A stretch of 62,000 nt of DNA, from assembly GCA_012295275.1 (NCBI GenBank), contig CM022678.1:866894-928893 (forward strand), written 5' to 3'. The stretch's first letter is position 1, and each line of letters starts with the position of its first letter. This document shows, in pieces, positions 34,500-48,743 of the stretch. This DNA is from Chrysomallon squamiferum. Lineage: Eukaryota; Mollusca; Gastropoda; Neomphalida; Peltospiridae. The translations under genes and the position numbers were made by a program. Below the pieces are notes generated by a model. That model had not been told where the DNA came from. It was given only the letters and a program-made list of their open reading frames with translations, and searched no databases.

Positions 34500-35950
34500 A
34501 GAGAAATATTTTTGACTATAAGTATAAGACAAAAGATAGGATTATTATTATTATTATACAGTGTTGTCAGAAACAAAAGTAGTGAAAGAGAAAACTCACA
34601 GCCTTAATGCAGTGGCTTATCTTGTTTTTTAAATTAATAATAAAAAATAGTTTATGTGCATCGTCTACGGCACAGGAAAATAGTATGACAAGGACATGAA
34701 TATTAACAAAACTTTTAGTAATATGCAAACAAATAAAAATAATTCAGGATTTATTAATGACTTAAATAAGTACAAATATTGGACAATTTACAAATATTTT
34801 TCAATTTTAAGCAGTTCTTGATTAGTTTTCAAAAGTATATGAATCTAGTTCAGATTTCTAACTTTTGATGACTTTATTAGTTTATAGTTCATTTCCAACT
34901 ACGAACTGTAGGTATGTGGATACATTTTTCAAACCCCACTAATCTGAACATAAATAAGACAGTTGGGTAGAGCTTGTAAACCACTTTAAAATGATACCAA
35001 GATCAAATGAATATGTAAAAAATTAAGGAAGTAGCAGCAATTTTAAACCCCCAGAAAAGCAATTTTTTTCGTCTGATTAAACGCTATATAAGTCATTAGA
35101 GGTCTGTGACCAAAAATAGTAATATTTTAACATTTTCCCATCTATCTTTGTTAATAATCAAGCTTTCTTGATGAAATTTTCAGAGAAGACCAATGCCAAT
35201 CTCTGCTATCGATTATATTTGTAAAAATTAAAAAGAAGTTATTAATTAAGATACCAGCAGCCTAACAAACGTAAGTGGAAAAAGTGCCGATTTTGTCCAT
35301 TTCCCACCCCTCCCAAATCCCTTCTGTAAAATTTAACATGAAAAACAATTACACTCAAATACAGACTAATATGCGCTCTTTTAAATGGTGATGTTGTTTT
35401 TGTTATGTGTTAAATCAGTAGTTTGTATGAGAGTGTTAAACGTGGTGGGGGTAAGCGAACTTTGTGAACATCCCTAAAGCTAAAGCGGTGTTGCTCTACG
35501 AAGCGCTCATCTGAAGGCGGTGTTGCCTTTGCTCAACACTGACTATTTTTAGCACCCAGGAAGGTAAAAGTTCGATATTTCTAACATCGTACATGTTGTC
35601 GCTATTATTACCAATGGCGTGTAAATTTATAACAAAAGTTATGTCCACAAACGTATATTGCTTGCCTAAAAATAAAAAAAAAAAAAAAACAATTAAGAAA
35701 GAAAGAAAAAAAGAGTAACAAACATATAAAAGAACCTCTGCTATTTAAAATGATAGAAGCTATGTATATATTTTTAGTAACTTTTGGGATGCATAGTTTT
35801 CTCCAGTGTTCGGATTTCTAAAGTATGTACATTATAATAGGAATACGATCAGAAATAAACTAACTTCGTGTTTTGCTTTAAAAATTCTTGCGATAAATGG
35901 CGAATTAAAAATCATAAACATAACAAACTGTACTACAAAACAGTACAATG
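34500..35950. other. Intergenic DNA, no gene recognised
   Basis: AT-rich sequence on both sides of a slightly GC-richer patch (35430-35560). It should contain the 5' exon of the EXOSC6-like gene if that gene is whole, but no matching frame was seen. Confidence 0.45.
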
Positions 35951-35959
35951 AATGTATTC

Positions 35960-37180
35960 TGTGAATCTAAGTACCAGAGGTATTCATAGAATATTAAATA
36001 CGAAACGTACAACTTTTTCTTTTTAATCGTAAAACCATAAACTGATAAATCATAAAGTGTTCAGTTTTAAAACTTTTTGATTTGCTCCATCAGAGAAAAC
36101 ATTAACAATGGTCACATGATACATTGATAGGTACCTTTTGTTTGCTGTCAAATCACAGGAAGTACAAACACAAAGCCATGAAAATTCTATTGTCTGCTTC
36201 AAATGACACTTATCATACCTGTCTTTAGTGTCATGATTACATACACAATGTATTGCTCCTAATTAAGACCGGCAATACCTTTCTGGAGTAGACTCCAATT
36301 TATTATACGAGTTTATGTATTGCAGAGGATTATAGATAAACATTAATTTGTTTATTTCAGAACGTATTCATATTATAATTATATTCAGTAAAAGTCATAA
36401 CATATAATAAAACATGCATTATACAAGTTATTAAAAATATAATCAACACAGATTATAGAAATATAATCATTTAAAATAGCACCAGTTATTTGTAGTTGCA
36501 CATAAAGTCTTCGGTGACTTGACTAGGTAGGAAACAATGCACGGCGATCTTGCAATGCACGTGCTACAATGAATAAGCTAAAAATAGGAACATTGAAGAA
36601 AAACATACAATGATACAGCCAATAGGTTATTAAAATATAAACAACATGAATTTATGTACCAGAGGTAGTGATAGAATGTTATCACTATTTTTTTAATCAT
36701 AAAACCATAAATTGATCAAACTTAGGCTATTTTTGCATCAAGTGCTGATTTGCTCCATCAGAGAAAACATCAGCGATGGTCACATGATACATTGATAGGT
36801 ATCTTTTGTTTGCTGTCAAAGCACAGGAAGTACGAACACAAAGCCAAGAAAATTCTTTTGTCTGCTTCAAATGACAGTTACAATACCTGTGTCTTTAATT
36901 GTCATGATTACATACACATTGTATTGCTCCTAATTAAGACCGGCAACACCTTTCTGGAGTCGACTCCAAGGATTATACGAGTTTATGTATTGCAGAGGAT
37001 TATAGTTAACATCAAATGCTAGTAATCAGCAAAACAATATTAATTCGTTTATTTCAGAACGAATACATATTATATTTAGTAAAAGTCACAACATCCAATA
37101 AAACATGCATCCTACAAGCTATTAAAAATATAATCAACATAGATTATAGAAATATAATCATTTTCAACAGCGCCAGATCT
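35960..37180. repeat. Direct duplication of about 500 bp (two copies)
   Basis: About 35960-36490 and 36645-37180 are similar along their length, for example GTACCAGAGGTA, TTTGCTCCATCAGAGAAAAC, GTCACATGATACATTGATAG and TTATACGAGTTTATGTATTG appear in both in the same order. Identity by eye is around 85-90%. Neither copy has a convincing reading frame. Confidence 0.8.
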
Positions 37181-37306
37181 TTCTAGCACATTTTAAAATT
37201 AAAACGCAAGCACACATGTATACACAATATTTTATTAAAAATGATATTTGAAATATTCGACAAATTGACCTTTCTAACTGTACATAAAATCTACTAGAAT
37301 TCAAAA

Positions 37307-37997
37307 TTAAATATTATTTTTCTTTTGCTGTGCTCTCACATCTCGGATTGCAATGTGTGTAGACCTTTGAAGCTGTAGCTGTTTTAGTCTCATATTTGTT
37401 AAGGAGTTATTTAATAACTTGCATGAAAGGCATTTTTTTGTTTGTCTGGTTTTCATGGGTGGTTTTGTCAATATTGGAATAGCAGGTTCCTCTGAATCTT
37501 CTCCACAGAGTGAACTGCTATCCAATAGATTGTGTGGTTCTGGGGAAGCAGTAACGTATTGTGGGTTGCAACTCGGACCAGGTTGGGGCTCATCTTGTTT
37601 TCGGGGTACATCCTCAAGATTACAGCTTTCCGTCAATAAAAAATTTTCTGAACATAAACACATAAATTTGGTAAATTGTACAGCATAAGCCAGATTTCGA
37701 AACTTATCGAACTGGTACACAACTTTCTTCACTTCAGCAGAAAGTCTCAACACAGGGGTTAGGAGTTAGTGAAAAATGACTACATAATTCACTAACTGTT
37801 GTTGCTCGACTGTTACCACAGCTAGTGTAAATATAAAGCATGTGTCCTTTCAAAAACTCATCTGTTGCAGGAACTGTGGAATACTTTTCTTGCAGATGCT
37901 GTCTACCTAAGCTCGGTTGGTTACATCTAATTAGGCACTGTCTCTTGTTACTCAAAGGCATCTTTTGGTTATTCACTGAAAAAAAAAAGAGAAAAGA
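37307..37997 (-). CDS. Hypothetical protein with one frameshift, unrecognised
   Basis: An acceptor (poly-T then CAG, exon start about 37978) precedes an ATG (MPLSNKRQCLIRCNQPSLGR). The frame runs to FSLTPNPC, then continues one frame over as LRLSAEVKKVVYQFDKF and ends at a stop at 37307 (NNI). The break is at a run of four C (37755-37758 as G on the + strand); with one base fewer the two halves join as one protein of about 220 residues. The second half contains an acidic Pro-rich segment (QDEPQPGPSCN) and a basic Gln-rich C-terminus. No domain was recognised. The Pro-Gly-Pro-Ser linker style is common in transposon-derived proteins, but that is only a hint. A first non-coding exon may end at the donor near 39330. 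Confidence 0.45.
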
Positions 37998-38379
37998 GCG
38001 ATGAGAAGACAACTGAAATAAGTTTTAAAAAATTTGAAATTATGAAAGACAATATTACCAAAATGAAACATCAACTGTGGGTCAAACCAAACACTGAAAA
38101 AAAACAAAAAAAACACACCATTATATGAAAAGAAATGCAAAATTTGAATGACCAATACAAATTAAATCCACACAGAATACAATAGCAAGTGCTTATTTGA
38201 TTTGGTGTTTTAGAAATTATAATTGTTTGGTCAATTTTATGATTTTAAAATCCTAAAACATCTTGAGATTTGAGACAATTATGGATGAAAATACCAATAT
38301 ATTGTTAGGAACATATTTGTCCATCATTCTTATGTAAGATAAATTAAGAAGAATAAGTCAACATAATCCATTCTCAAAC

Positions 38380-39400
38380 GTAAGTCCTTACACAGGAAGT
38401 TTGGTCTGCCATGACACTTTCACTTCGGCGATCTAACGTCGAAATAACCATGCTTGACGAGATAAAGATTAGAGTTACTAGTTAGCATGCTTGCAGCTGC
38501 TTGACAAAATTTCAAAGACAATTAGATAAAAAAAACTACTTTTCATTCGTCTCATGTAACCGGTTTTAGTGACTGTAGCATGTTGAACATTCGTAATTTT
38601 GAAGAAAAAAACAGAAACTCAAACTGGCGATATAACGCCAACAAACCATATTTCACGAGGTAAAAATTACAATTAAGAGCCTCGAAGCTGCTTCATAAAA
38701 TTTCAAAGATAATAAAACTAATTATTATGTCCAGCTTCTTTTCATTCGTGTCACATAACCGGTTTTAGTTATTGTAGCATGTTGAAAATTCCGTAAAAGT
38801 TTCAAGATGGCGATCGAAAACCGAAATGACACATAGACCATATTTCACGAGGCGATCATAACAATTGAATGCAACCATAACTTTTGATAAAATTTTAAAG
38901 ACAGTAAGATAAAAAACTAATTATTATGTCCAGCTACTTTTCATTCGTGTCCAGTAACCGGTTATTGTAGCATGTTGAAAATTCCGTAAAAGTTTCAAGA
39001 TGGCAACCGAACACCAAAATGACCAACAGACCATTTTTGATGAGGCGATCATAACAGTTGAATGCGTCCAAGCATTTTGATAAAATTTTAAAGACAATAA
39101 GATAAAAACTAATTATGTCCAGCTACTTTTCATTCGTGTCACGTAACCGGTTTTAGTTATTGTAGCATGTTGAAATTTTGTAAAAGTGTCACGATGGCGA
39201 TCGAACACCGAAATGACCAAAATACCATATTTCATGAGGCAATCATAACAATTGAAAGCAACCATAACTTTTGATAAAATTTTAAAGACAATAAGATAAA
39301 AAACCAAAGTTAATGTCTACTTACCTTTCGTTCGTGTCCAGTAGCTGGTTTTAGTGGTTCAAGCGTGTTGAAAATTCGTAATTTTCTAAAAGGCAGCGTA
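38380..39400. repeat. Five tandem copies of a ~199-bp unit
   Basis: The landmark TTCATTCGTGTCA(C)ATAACCGG recurs at about 38542, 38741, 38940, 39129 and 39327 (as TTCGTTCGTGTC in the last). Shared elements include GGCGATC, CCATATTTCACGAGG and AAAATTT(C/T)AAAGA. On the minus strand the outermost copy (39330) has a strong donor GAAAG|GTAAGTAG, which the other copies lack, suggesting that the array grew out of an exon-intron junction. Confidence 0.85.
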
Positions 39401-39639
39401 GGCACAGAAAAACTCAACGGAATCAAAATATTCGAAATCGTGAGCATTTATCAATATCCCAAGGAAAGAATATAACACGAGTCAATGAAAAGCGAACAAA
39501 CGGTGCCCCCACCTCATGCAAAACACGATTTCTGTGGAACAGCTAATTGGTAAGAAACCGCAGCCGCTAATCGCGAGTATCTGCACATACCTACGAACTG
39601 AAAACAAAAAAAAAATGTGTTTGTACACAATTAAAAATA

Positions 39640-39945
39640 ATATAAATAAATTAACTTACACAAAGGTCAAACCTCTTCAGCTTTCAGCTTTACATCCATC
39701 TTCTTGAACACTTACACTGGTATTTAAATTTTGAACACTGAAAGAAATTTAACATTATTTTTAATATTTAATAAAATTATTAATATATAATAATTTATAC
39801 ACAATTAAAAATAATATAAATAAATTAACTTACACAAAGGTCGAACCTCTTCAGCTTTACGTCCATATTCTTGAACACTTACACTGGTATTTAACTTTTG
39901 AAAATTGAAAGAAATATAACATTATTTTTAATATTTAATAAAATA
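39640..39945. repeat. Direct duplication of about 140 bp
   Basis: 39630-39770 and 39800-39945 share AATTAACTTACACAAAGGTC, then AACCTCTTCAGCTTTA and CTTGAACACTTACACTGGTA. On the minus strand both copies end with a perfect GTAAGT donor-like sequence. Confidence 0.85.
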
Positions 39946-39949
39946 AATG

Positions 39950-40334
39950 ATGATGATCCAACGATTTTCATTATTTCAAAGAGCTGTGGTTTTAATTATC
40001 ACTGCATCACCCATCATAGCAGCTCTGTCGAATTCAGTCAGTTTAATGTAACTTCAGGACCAGTTATTCCTCCCGTATCATTTAACATCATCGTTCGATA
40101 ACGATTTGTACTTCACAAAAAGTTTTACCACATGGAAGCAGCCATTACAAAGTGTTCATTAAACTTCCTCTTAAAAAGAGAGCTCTTTTTCTAAGAGAAT
40201 ATCCGTTTTCTTTAGTATAATTCCACAATGAAAATCAAAGCACCTTTAATATAAGATTAAATGAAATTCAATTCTAACACCATTTCTTAGTGAAAAATAC
40301 AAAATGAGAAAAAAATAAATAAATAAATAAATAA

Positions 40335-40384
<50 letters not shown>

Positions 40385-40901
40385 CATAACAATAATTAAT
40401 CAAATAGAACAAAAAACGAAAAGAATAACGATAGATAATTTATTTATTCTGCTTTCACCGGTAACAATATTATTACACTCACACCGATATACACACACAT
40501 CCAAATGCAATAATTTATCACACAGTTCAGATGATTAAATAAAATATTTAACCGTACACAGTACTAGGATCAGTGATACACCTGTTATGACGAGGAAATC
40601 TGTTAGATATTAATAGAAATATTTAGTGACGTGTTAGTGCAAAGATTATCAGATTCTTTATCGTTCATAGCATTTAGTGATACACATTTAATTCTTCCTG
40701 TGTCTAATATTTCAACATATTGATTTACATCCATTCTGTGTTATAAAATTCTCTAAATAATGTATTTTCTTCTTTTATTTTATTTGTAGTAGTAGTAGTA
40801 GTAGTAAATAAATAAAATTATATGGAAAAATATAATACACTGTTGTGATAAAATGTCAATACTACTACTACTACTACTGCTACTACTATTACTACTACCT
40901 C

Positions 40902-40939
<38 letters not shown>

Positions 40940-41571
40940 TGAAATAAAATATGTACAATGTTTAATAATATGCACTCACCTAAAGTTTAAAGATGGATTA
41001 AACTGAATTATAAATAAGTAAATATTGTATTTGTTTAAATTACTAACATATGCATACATATAGAAATACACACACACACACAAAGCAAATAAAGAGACAT
41101 ACCTGTATACATACTTCACTATAATAAAACAATAAGAACATGACTGTTAGTTAAAATTCTAAAATATACTTAAATGTTATGTTTAATTTTAGAAACTAGA
41201 CTGAGGTTGTGCCTAGGTTTTATTCAAAATGACTTTTCACTCTGGCTGCAGTTTGTAAAATAGTATAATTGTTTTCAATATTTACATCAAATACCTTACA
41301 ATGACCTGAAAAAGCAACCTGTATTTCTCGGTCTATGATACTAGAAACAGTTAATATTAAATAAAATTATTTTTTTTCCCTTTAGTCATACAATGCTTTT
41401 ATTATTATATATATAATTTTTATTTTGACTTTTTAACTTTTTATTTTCTTTTTATTATTATTTTTATTTCAAACATAATACCTGTTTATTAACTGAAATC
41501 CTCTGTAGCAACAGGTAAAGTTACTTCCCCTTCATGAATGAAAACATGGACAAAAAAAACTGGTTACTTTC

Positions 41572-41656
<85 letters not shown>

Positions 41657-41746
41657 CACACAAAATACCAATGCATACATACCTACATACATACATACAT
41701 GCATGCATACTAATATTTACGTTCATATATATATACTAACTTATTG

Positions 41747-41797
<51 letters not shown>

Positions 41798-41848
41798 AAG
41801 TGTGAGGGGAAACAGCCATAGGGAATGAAAAAAGTGAAATATCTCAAG

Positions 41849-41911
<63 letters not shown>

Positions 41912-43200
41912 CATAATAATAGCAATAACAACAATTTCTTTCTTTGCACAATAGCTGTCAAGACCCACTGAATTTATTTTCACTGTATTGCTACCTGATT
42001 TTATAAAACAATAAAATAAAATAATAAAAATAAAAAAACAACAATTATAGCTTGATTTCTTTGTAATACACTATACAGCACATAAGCCACACCCTCTCAA
42101 CCCCACTGAAAAAACATGACAGGAATCATTCCATAACAGAATTATTTATATTTCCTCCCTCCTATCAATAATTTCAATTAATAAAGATAAATTTTGTTAA
42201 ATTCTTCATCAAGGTTAATGAAGATATTCTTAGTGGTTGCTTTGTTTATGTCTGTGATAGTTTTAATGTATTTTGTTGAGTAAAAGTTAGTTAGCATTTT
42301 AACAGATCTTACTTAGCGAGCATTTAATCTATTTTTTGTTTGTGTTTGTGTTGATAATTAAAGTGTGTTACTCTAGGTGTAGAAAGTACCAGATGTGGAG
42401 TACATATACCATTATTATTATTATTGTTGTTGTTGTTATTATTTATATTGTTATTATTATTGTTATTGTTATTATTATTATTATTATGTCTGCGAACATT
42501 TTAATGGGTTATTGTGTAGGTGTGAGTTTTTAAATGTATTATTGTGTAGGTGTGTGTTAAAGAGTATTTTAATTTATATCATTGTGTGCAGATATGTAGT
42601 ATTTCATATAATTATTTAATCTTAATGCACACTGAAACCAAAATAAAAACAGACTAAACATATTATACTGTTGTTGTCTTTTTTCTTCTTTTTTGACACT
42701 TGAAAGAGATTCAAGTTTTTACACAAACATAAGAGATTATATTTTCTTGTGAAAGACTCCAGAGAGTGTGATGTTATTCTACAGACAAAAGAATTAAGAT
42801 TGTTTTTATGCAGACTAAAGATATTACAGTGAACTCTGTTTATAACAACCTACTGCATAATGTACTGTCAACAGCCAACATTTCGGGAAACATTTTCTTA
42901 TTTGAATTTTGTTTTGGGGTTTTTCACAAGGAATGTGGAAGCAGATATAAAAACAGGAGAAAGACCTGATTACTGAGATGCTGTACTGTGAGTGACATCA
43001 GTCTGAAATATCTGGCTACAAGTAAAAGAAAACTCACATATATACTCAGTCAATATATATTCAATAAAATGTTCTTATTACATACACATACATACATACA
43101 TACATATATACATACATATATTTACCAACACAGTCAATATACTTGGATTGATGAATATGTTGTTTTCTATGCTGCTGTTTGGAATCATCATTCCCACTTT
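39950..43200. other. Gene-free microsatellite-rich spacer
   Basis: AAT runs (40335-40381, 40900-40935, 41851-41910), a CA run (41573-41606), GA run (41615-41653), second CA run (41749-41796) and TTA/TTG runs (42410-42487). No exon was recognised. An inverted, diverged copy of the 10.5/10.9 kb exon-like repeat lies at about 40975-41025. Confidence 0.6.
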
Positions 43201-43204
43201 AGTC

Positions 43205-44165
43205 CCAGAGCAACCAGCTTGAAACATACCAAACATTAGATTTATCATACTCTACCCCAACCTAGATAATATTCACTGAAACATACCAAACATTACATTT
43301 ATCATACTCTACCCCAACCTAGAGAATATACACTGAAATATACCAAACATTACATTTATATTACAGAAAGATACACTGAAATATACCAAACATTTTTATC
43401 ATACTCTACCCAACCTAGAGAATGTACACTGAAACATACCAAACATTACATTTATATTACTCCACCCCAACCTAGAGAATATACACTGAAACATACCAAA
43501 CATTACATTTATCATACTCTACCCCAACCTAGAGAATGTACACTGAAATATACCAAACATTACATTTATCATACTCTACCCCAACCTAGAGAATATATAC
43601 AGAAATATACCAAACATTACATTTATCATACTTTACCCCAACCTAGAGAATATACACTGAAATATACCAAACATTACATTTATATTACTCCATGCAAACC
43701 TAGAGAAGATACACTGAAATATACCAAACATTACATTTATATTACTCCACACAAACCTAGAGAATATACACTGAAATATACCAAACATTACATTTATCAC
43801 TCTACCCCAACCTAGAGAAGATACACTGAAATATACCAAACATTACATTTATATTACTCCATGCAAACCTAGAGAAGATACACTGAAATATACCAAACAT
43901 TACATTTATCATACTCTACCCAACCTAGAGAATATACACTGAAATATACCAAACATTACATTTATCATATTCCACCCCAAACCTAGAAAAATATATGAAA
44001 AATTATATTTATCACACTGTACCCTAACTCCAGAGAAAATACATTGAAACATGCCAAATATTATATTATTATATTCCACCCAAAACCTAGAGAATATACA
44101 TTCAGACATTCTAAACATTACTTTTATTATACACTAACCAAAAACTAGAGAATATACACTGAAAT
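43205..44165. repeat. 57-bp satellite array, about 16 copies
   Basis: The unit contains GAAATATACCAAACATTACA, TTTATCATACTCTACCCCAA and CCTAGAGAATATACACT. As 57 bp is 19 codons, the minus strand shows periodic reading frames (FGIFQCIFSR), which are artefacts. Copies diverge toward the right end. Confidence 0.92.
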
Positions 44166-44972
44166 GTCAAATATTACCCTTGAATAATTTACTTATTACT
44201 AAGAATGAGGAAATTAACATGATAAAATATGTTTTGTTAGAACATTCCACAATTTACTTACATGGAAGAGTCCAATAGCAGAGTTATCAGACACACTTGT
44301 ATGTAACACTATGTCACATTGCAGTATGCTTTTCTTGAGCAATACAGTAAATTTACTTAATCTAATAAAGACAACGAGTCATTTCCATTTATAAAATATA
44401 TTTATTATGTTAACTGTCAGTTGAATTACAATACACTTCATAACAATAATTGTTATTTAAAACATTAGCAATTTATCACATTTACACTCAAGGAAAACTG
44501 TTATGACTATCATCCCATTTGTTACAACACTAACACAGAGAGAGTGAATTGGTAAACAGATGTCCTCTATCTAGTATACAGTAGTAGACTCATCTTCCCT
44601 GTTGCTACACAAAATAATTAAGCAACTGATCCCTATTACAATTTATCAGAAATAAAAAAAAAAGCAAACAAAAAAAAGCTTTAAACAAAGCAATTTAAAG
44701 CAGTTTAATTACTCCTGATACTGAAATGTTAATTAATTTCCCACGTTGCTAATCCCAACAAAAAGAACAGTTTAATACAACCACACTATCACATGACTTG
44801 CACAACCAATCAGACCAGGTGTTTTGTTAATCTGATTTTATTTCTGAAAATGAAAACAAACCCATCTTGTGATAATCATAGACAAAACTTACTGCGGCAC
44901 AAAAAGTGCATAAAGTATATCCACTCGTCTCAATTATATATAAAAAATAAAAATTGTCTTCTTCTTTCTTTC

Positions 44973-45032
<60 letters not shown>

Positions 45033-46073
45033 ATTCAGTAATTTATTTATTTATTTAATTTTTGTTTAATTCTTTATTATCATAGTATTTAATTGAATAA
45101 AATGAAAAACACTTGGTGACTGGTAACTACTGCACTAATATCACTGGAGTTAGCTTCATAAACCATCAAACTAACATCTGGATGTGTAACAAATGGGAGA
45201 CAATCCACCAATTAAAGATACAGTTAATTATAAAACAGAAATTTGATCTAAAGTTAGTTGATGCACAAAAAATAAATATAGTAAAAAACTTTCTACCAAG
45301 CTAATTAAATAAGAAAAATACAATCAACGTAGGTAAAAATATATATATGTCATTGCTATATACATTTATTCAATGTATTCTAATGATTAAATACATAAAA
45401 GTTAAAAGTTAAAAAAACTAACAAAAATAATCTGTATAGATTCCCAATTAATAATAATAATAATAATAATAACAACAACAACAATAATAAATCATTAATA
45501 ATTGAATACAAAAAAATAAAATAAAACTACAATAACAAAATAATACCCATAAAATAAATTCTCCAAGGAAACAATCATCAAAAGACAAAATACAAAATAT
45601 ATATTATATATATATATTTATATTCAATGTTATTTAAGGATCAGTGCATTAGTCCATGGAAATAGTTATAAAACGGTTCTATTCAAAGGAGTAACATTAA
45701 GGAGTGAAACCTCAGATATAAATTTTAAAGGAGTGACAACCATCCAACCAAATGGTAGGTGAACAAATGCAGAGGGAAGAGAGGCTTGCAACTGTTGTCA
45801 GGAGACATGGAACTGTCCCTTTCAACAAATAGCTTTGTGGAATTGCGCACAATTTGCATTTCAGTACAAGAAATGTAAACTATGAGGTGGACAATAACTG
45901 CAGTGATGGGGAACAAGAATTGTAAACAAGTTTAAAACATACAAACAATTCAGTGGTTCTAGTTTTGAAAATAAAATTTTGAATATACTTTGTCACTGCA
46001 TCATTCTTTCAATCCTATGAAATGTCACTCCTTCAATACAGTGTTATAAAATAATAATAATAATAATAATAAC

Positions 46074-46112
<39 letters not shown>

Positions 46113-46702
46113 TCATCACAAAACATTGATTTGAATCAAATTATTTACAAGTAAAATAACAGAAGTATTAAAATGTTATCACACAGATTAAATCTGTTTT
46201 ACTGCACACTCATAGTTCAATGTCAAACAGGTAAATAAACACATCACTAACTGCAAATATTCCTAATTTAATTTAACTTTATTAATTATTTAATATTATA
46301 TAATTATAAAATAGGTAAATCAAAATATTATTAACGAAAAATATTATTAATTTAAATTCAAATATACTTTATTAATTATTAGCTATTTTATAATTATTAA
46401 ATACAAAAATGTAGTCATTATAATAATTATCTTTGCTATATGTCAAAGAGAAATACATGTATGGGAATATTAACTACATTACTGTGCACTGTTTTATATA
46501 AATGTAGACAAAATGTATTCACAGTGAAAACTTACATTTGCTTTATTAATTTTATTATTCTCTATTTTCTAATGATAATTTAGTCAAATGTAAACATTGT
46601 ATCAATATATCTCCTAATTAATACAAGACTAAATTCAGATATTTTCTTTTATATGACAATAAAACAAATGAAACTAACAATAAAAAATAGCCTATGATAC
46701 AA

Positions 46703-46753
<51 letters not shown>

Positions 46754-46769
46754 GTATTATATATATATG

Positions 46770-46801
<32 letters not shown>

Positions 46802-47480
46802 TGTATGTATGTATGTATGTATGTATGTATGTATGTATGTATGTATGTATGTGAGGGACTGAACCAAAAGCACCCAAGCATAATCTGAAGATACATAAAC
46901 ACCATTAACATGTCTGAGGTTTATTTCTTCTTGCATAGATGTAAAGTATTTGGGAAATTCCTTCAATACACGTGGGACATTAATATAGGGTAAACACTGT
47001 CACTGGTTCTTTCTTAAGGAACCCAGGACAGCAATAGTCTGCCAGTATTGATCATGGATGTGAGATGTTATCTGTGTGACTGTGATGAAAGAGAGTTCAA
47101 GAGAAAAGACAATATCTGGCAAGGGAAAAAGACGTTTGGACCAATTCTCTGTAGTATAACAACGATACTATCATTTATAATGTTATACTATTGTGTATCA
47201 TGGTGTTCATTCAGGCAGAGAAATTAAAGATGTAATCAAAATCAAACGTGTGTAGTTTTTGTGTGAGGGTGCTGTACACACCTGGCCACTTACATATATA
47301 TATTTTGCTTCAAAATACAAATATATTATTAAAAATAAATAATGAGAAAGCAAACATTTTATAACACAAAAAAATATAAAATATCTTAAATTAAACATCA
47401 TAATACTAGTTTAGTTATTTTAAACATAGCAAAAAAGATTTATAGTACAGAACTATTTTATAATGTAACAAAAAACCCAC
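44166..47480. other. Gene-free spacer before the ANK2 3' flank
   Basis: ATT runs (44965-45026), AAT runs (45453-45490, 46052-46110), long AT-rich stretches, and a TA/TATG tract at 46705-46852. The non-repetitive patch 46860-47160 has higher complexity but no convincing frame. Confidence 0.55.
46708..46852. repeat. TA then TATG tandem repeats
   Basis: About 20 TA units with breaks, followed by about 22 uninterrupted TATG units. Open frames of alternating Tyr-Met-Cys-Val or Ile-His-Thr come from this tract. Confidence 0.95.
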
Positions 47481-47489
47481 AAAAAAACT

Positions 47490-48743
47490 TTACCTTAACA
47501 ATATACAAATTCATGTAGTACGAACACAGTAAAACAATACAGAACAATTTTGTAAAATGAAAAATATATTTTAAAAATTTTACACTCAACATTAAAATAC
47601 AACTTTAATTATAACATCCTGTTTAACAGATATTTTCACACATGAACAGTCTAACACAAGTAATAATCAAGTCATCATGAATAACAAATCTGATTTAAAA
47701 ATTGTCTGAATTTTCACTGACTGAATAACCTGATCAAACTTAACATCAGTATTAGTATTGTTGTATAATTATTGGAATCCTAACTTATCTGAACATTTTT
47801 TTTAAACTGAATTGTGCAATAAATCCAGAAAGTGTTTCAGTGAAAAGTAAAAATCATTATTAAAATTTCATACAATATTATTTCTTGTTATGTACAAATA
47901 CAACAGACAGCAAAATATTTGAATAGAAACAAAAATAAACTGTACAACTAAGACAATATTTGAATAGATACAAAATACTAAGGAATATGGTTATACAAAA
48001 TTTTTATAGAAACATAAACTATGCCATATATTATTCAAAATATTTGAATAGATAGAATAGACGATACAATATGGCAATGTAATATTTGAATAGAATCAAA
48101 CATTATATCATACATTAATACAATATTTGAATAGATACAATACTCTGTACAATACATTAATACAATGTTTGAATACCATACATTAATACAATATTTGTAT
48201 AGAAATAAAAACTGCACCATACATAAATACAATATTTAAATATATAAAACAGATTATACAATATGGTAATACAATATTTGAAAAGAAACAAAAGCACAAT
48301 ATACAATATTTGAATAGGAAAAGCAGAGTGCACAGTACAGTAATGCAATATTTTAGTAGAAACAACAGTTTACAGTATCTAGATACGCAAACTCATATTG
48401 ACTTTAATTTGAAAATTTGCTCTGGCGAATGTATCGGTTATTTTATAAAAACCTGTACATATTACTTAACACTGATACAAGATTACAGTAAAAATAGACA
48501 CAAATGAAGCAGTTCAGAATAAAACTACATCAGGAATTGTTTCTGGATGAAGTAGAAAATTAAGATCAACTTTGTACCAGAAAAATTACAAACAAAATCC
48601 AGATTTCTTCAGAACAATTTTTCAGTTGATTATGAACATCAGTTTCATGCCAAAATATTATTTCAGCAAACTTTTAAAATATTCTCACCAGGTAATCTTG
48701 CATTTAAAAGTGAGAGTCTGTGCACATTTATAACAAAATGTAT
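47490..48743 (-). other. 3' UTR / 3' flank of ANK2
   Basis: Homologous to 3400-4480 after ANK1. It carries an expanded version of the same AT-rich degenerate repeat (about 47900-48370, core AATACAATATTTGAATAGA, roughly 10 copies). Minus-strand frames in it are repeat artefacts. Confidence 0.65.

Noticed and set aside
37307-37688. Plus-strand frame opposite the hypothetical gene (37419-37688)
   Set aside because: Antisense shadow; the minus strand has the acceptor, ATG and longer continuous frame.
43633-44118. Minus-strand frames with FGIFQCIFSR periods
   Set aside because: 57-bp satellite read in a 19-codon period.
46618-46966. Ile-His-Thr and Tyr-Val-Cys-Met frames
   Set aside because: TATG and TA microsatellites.
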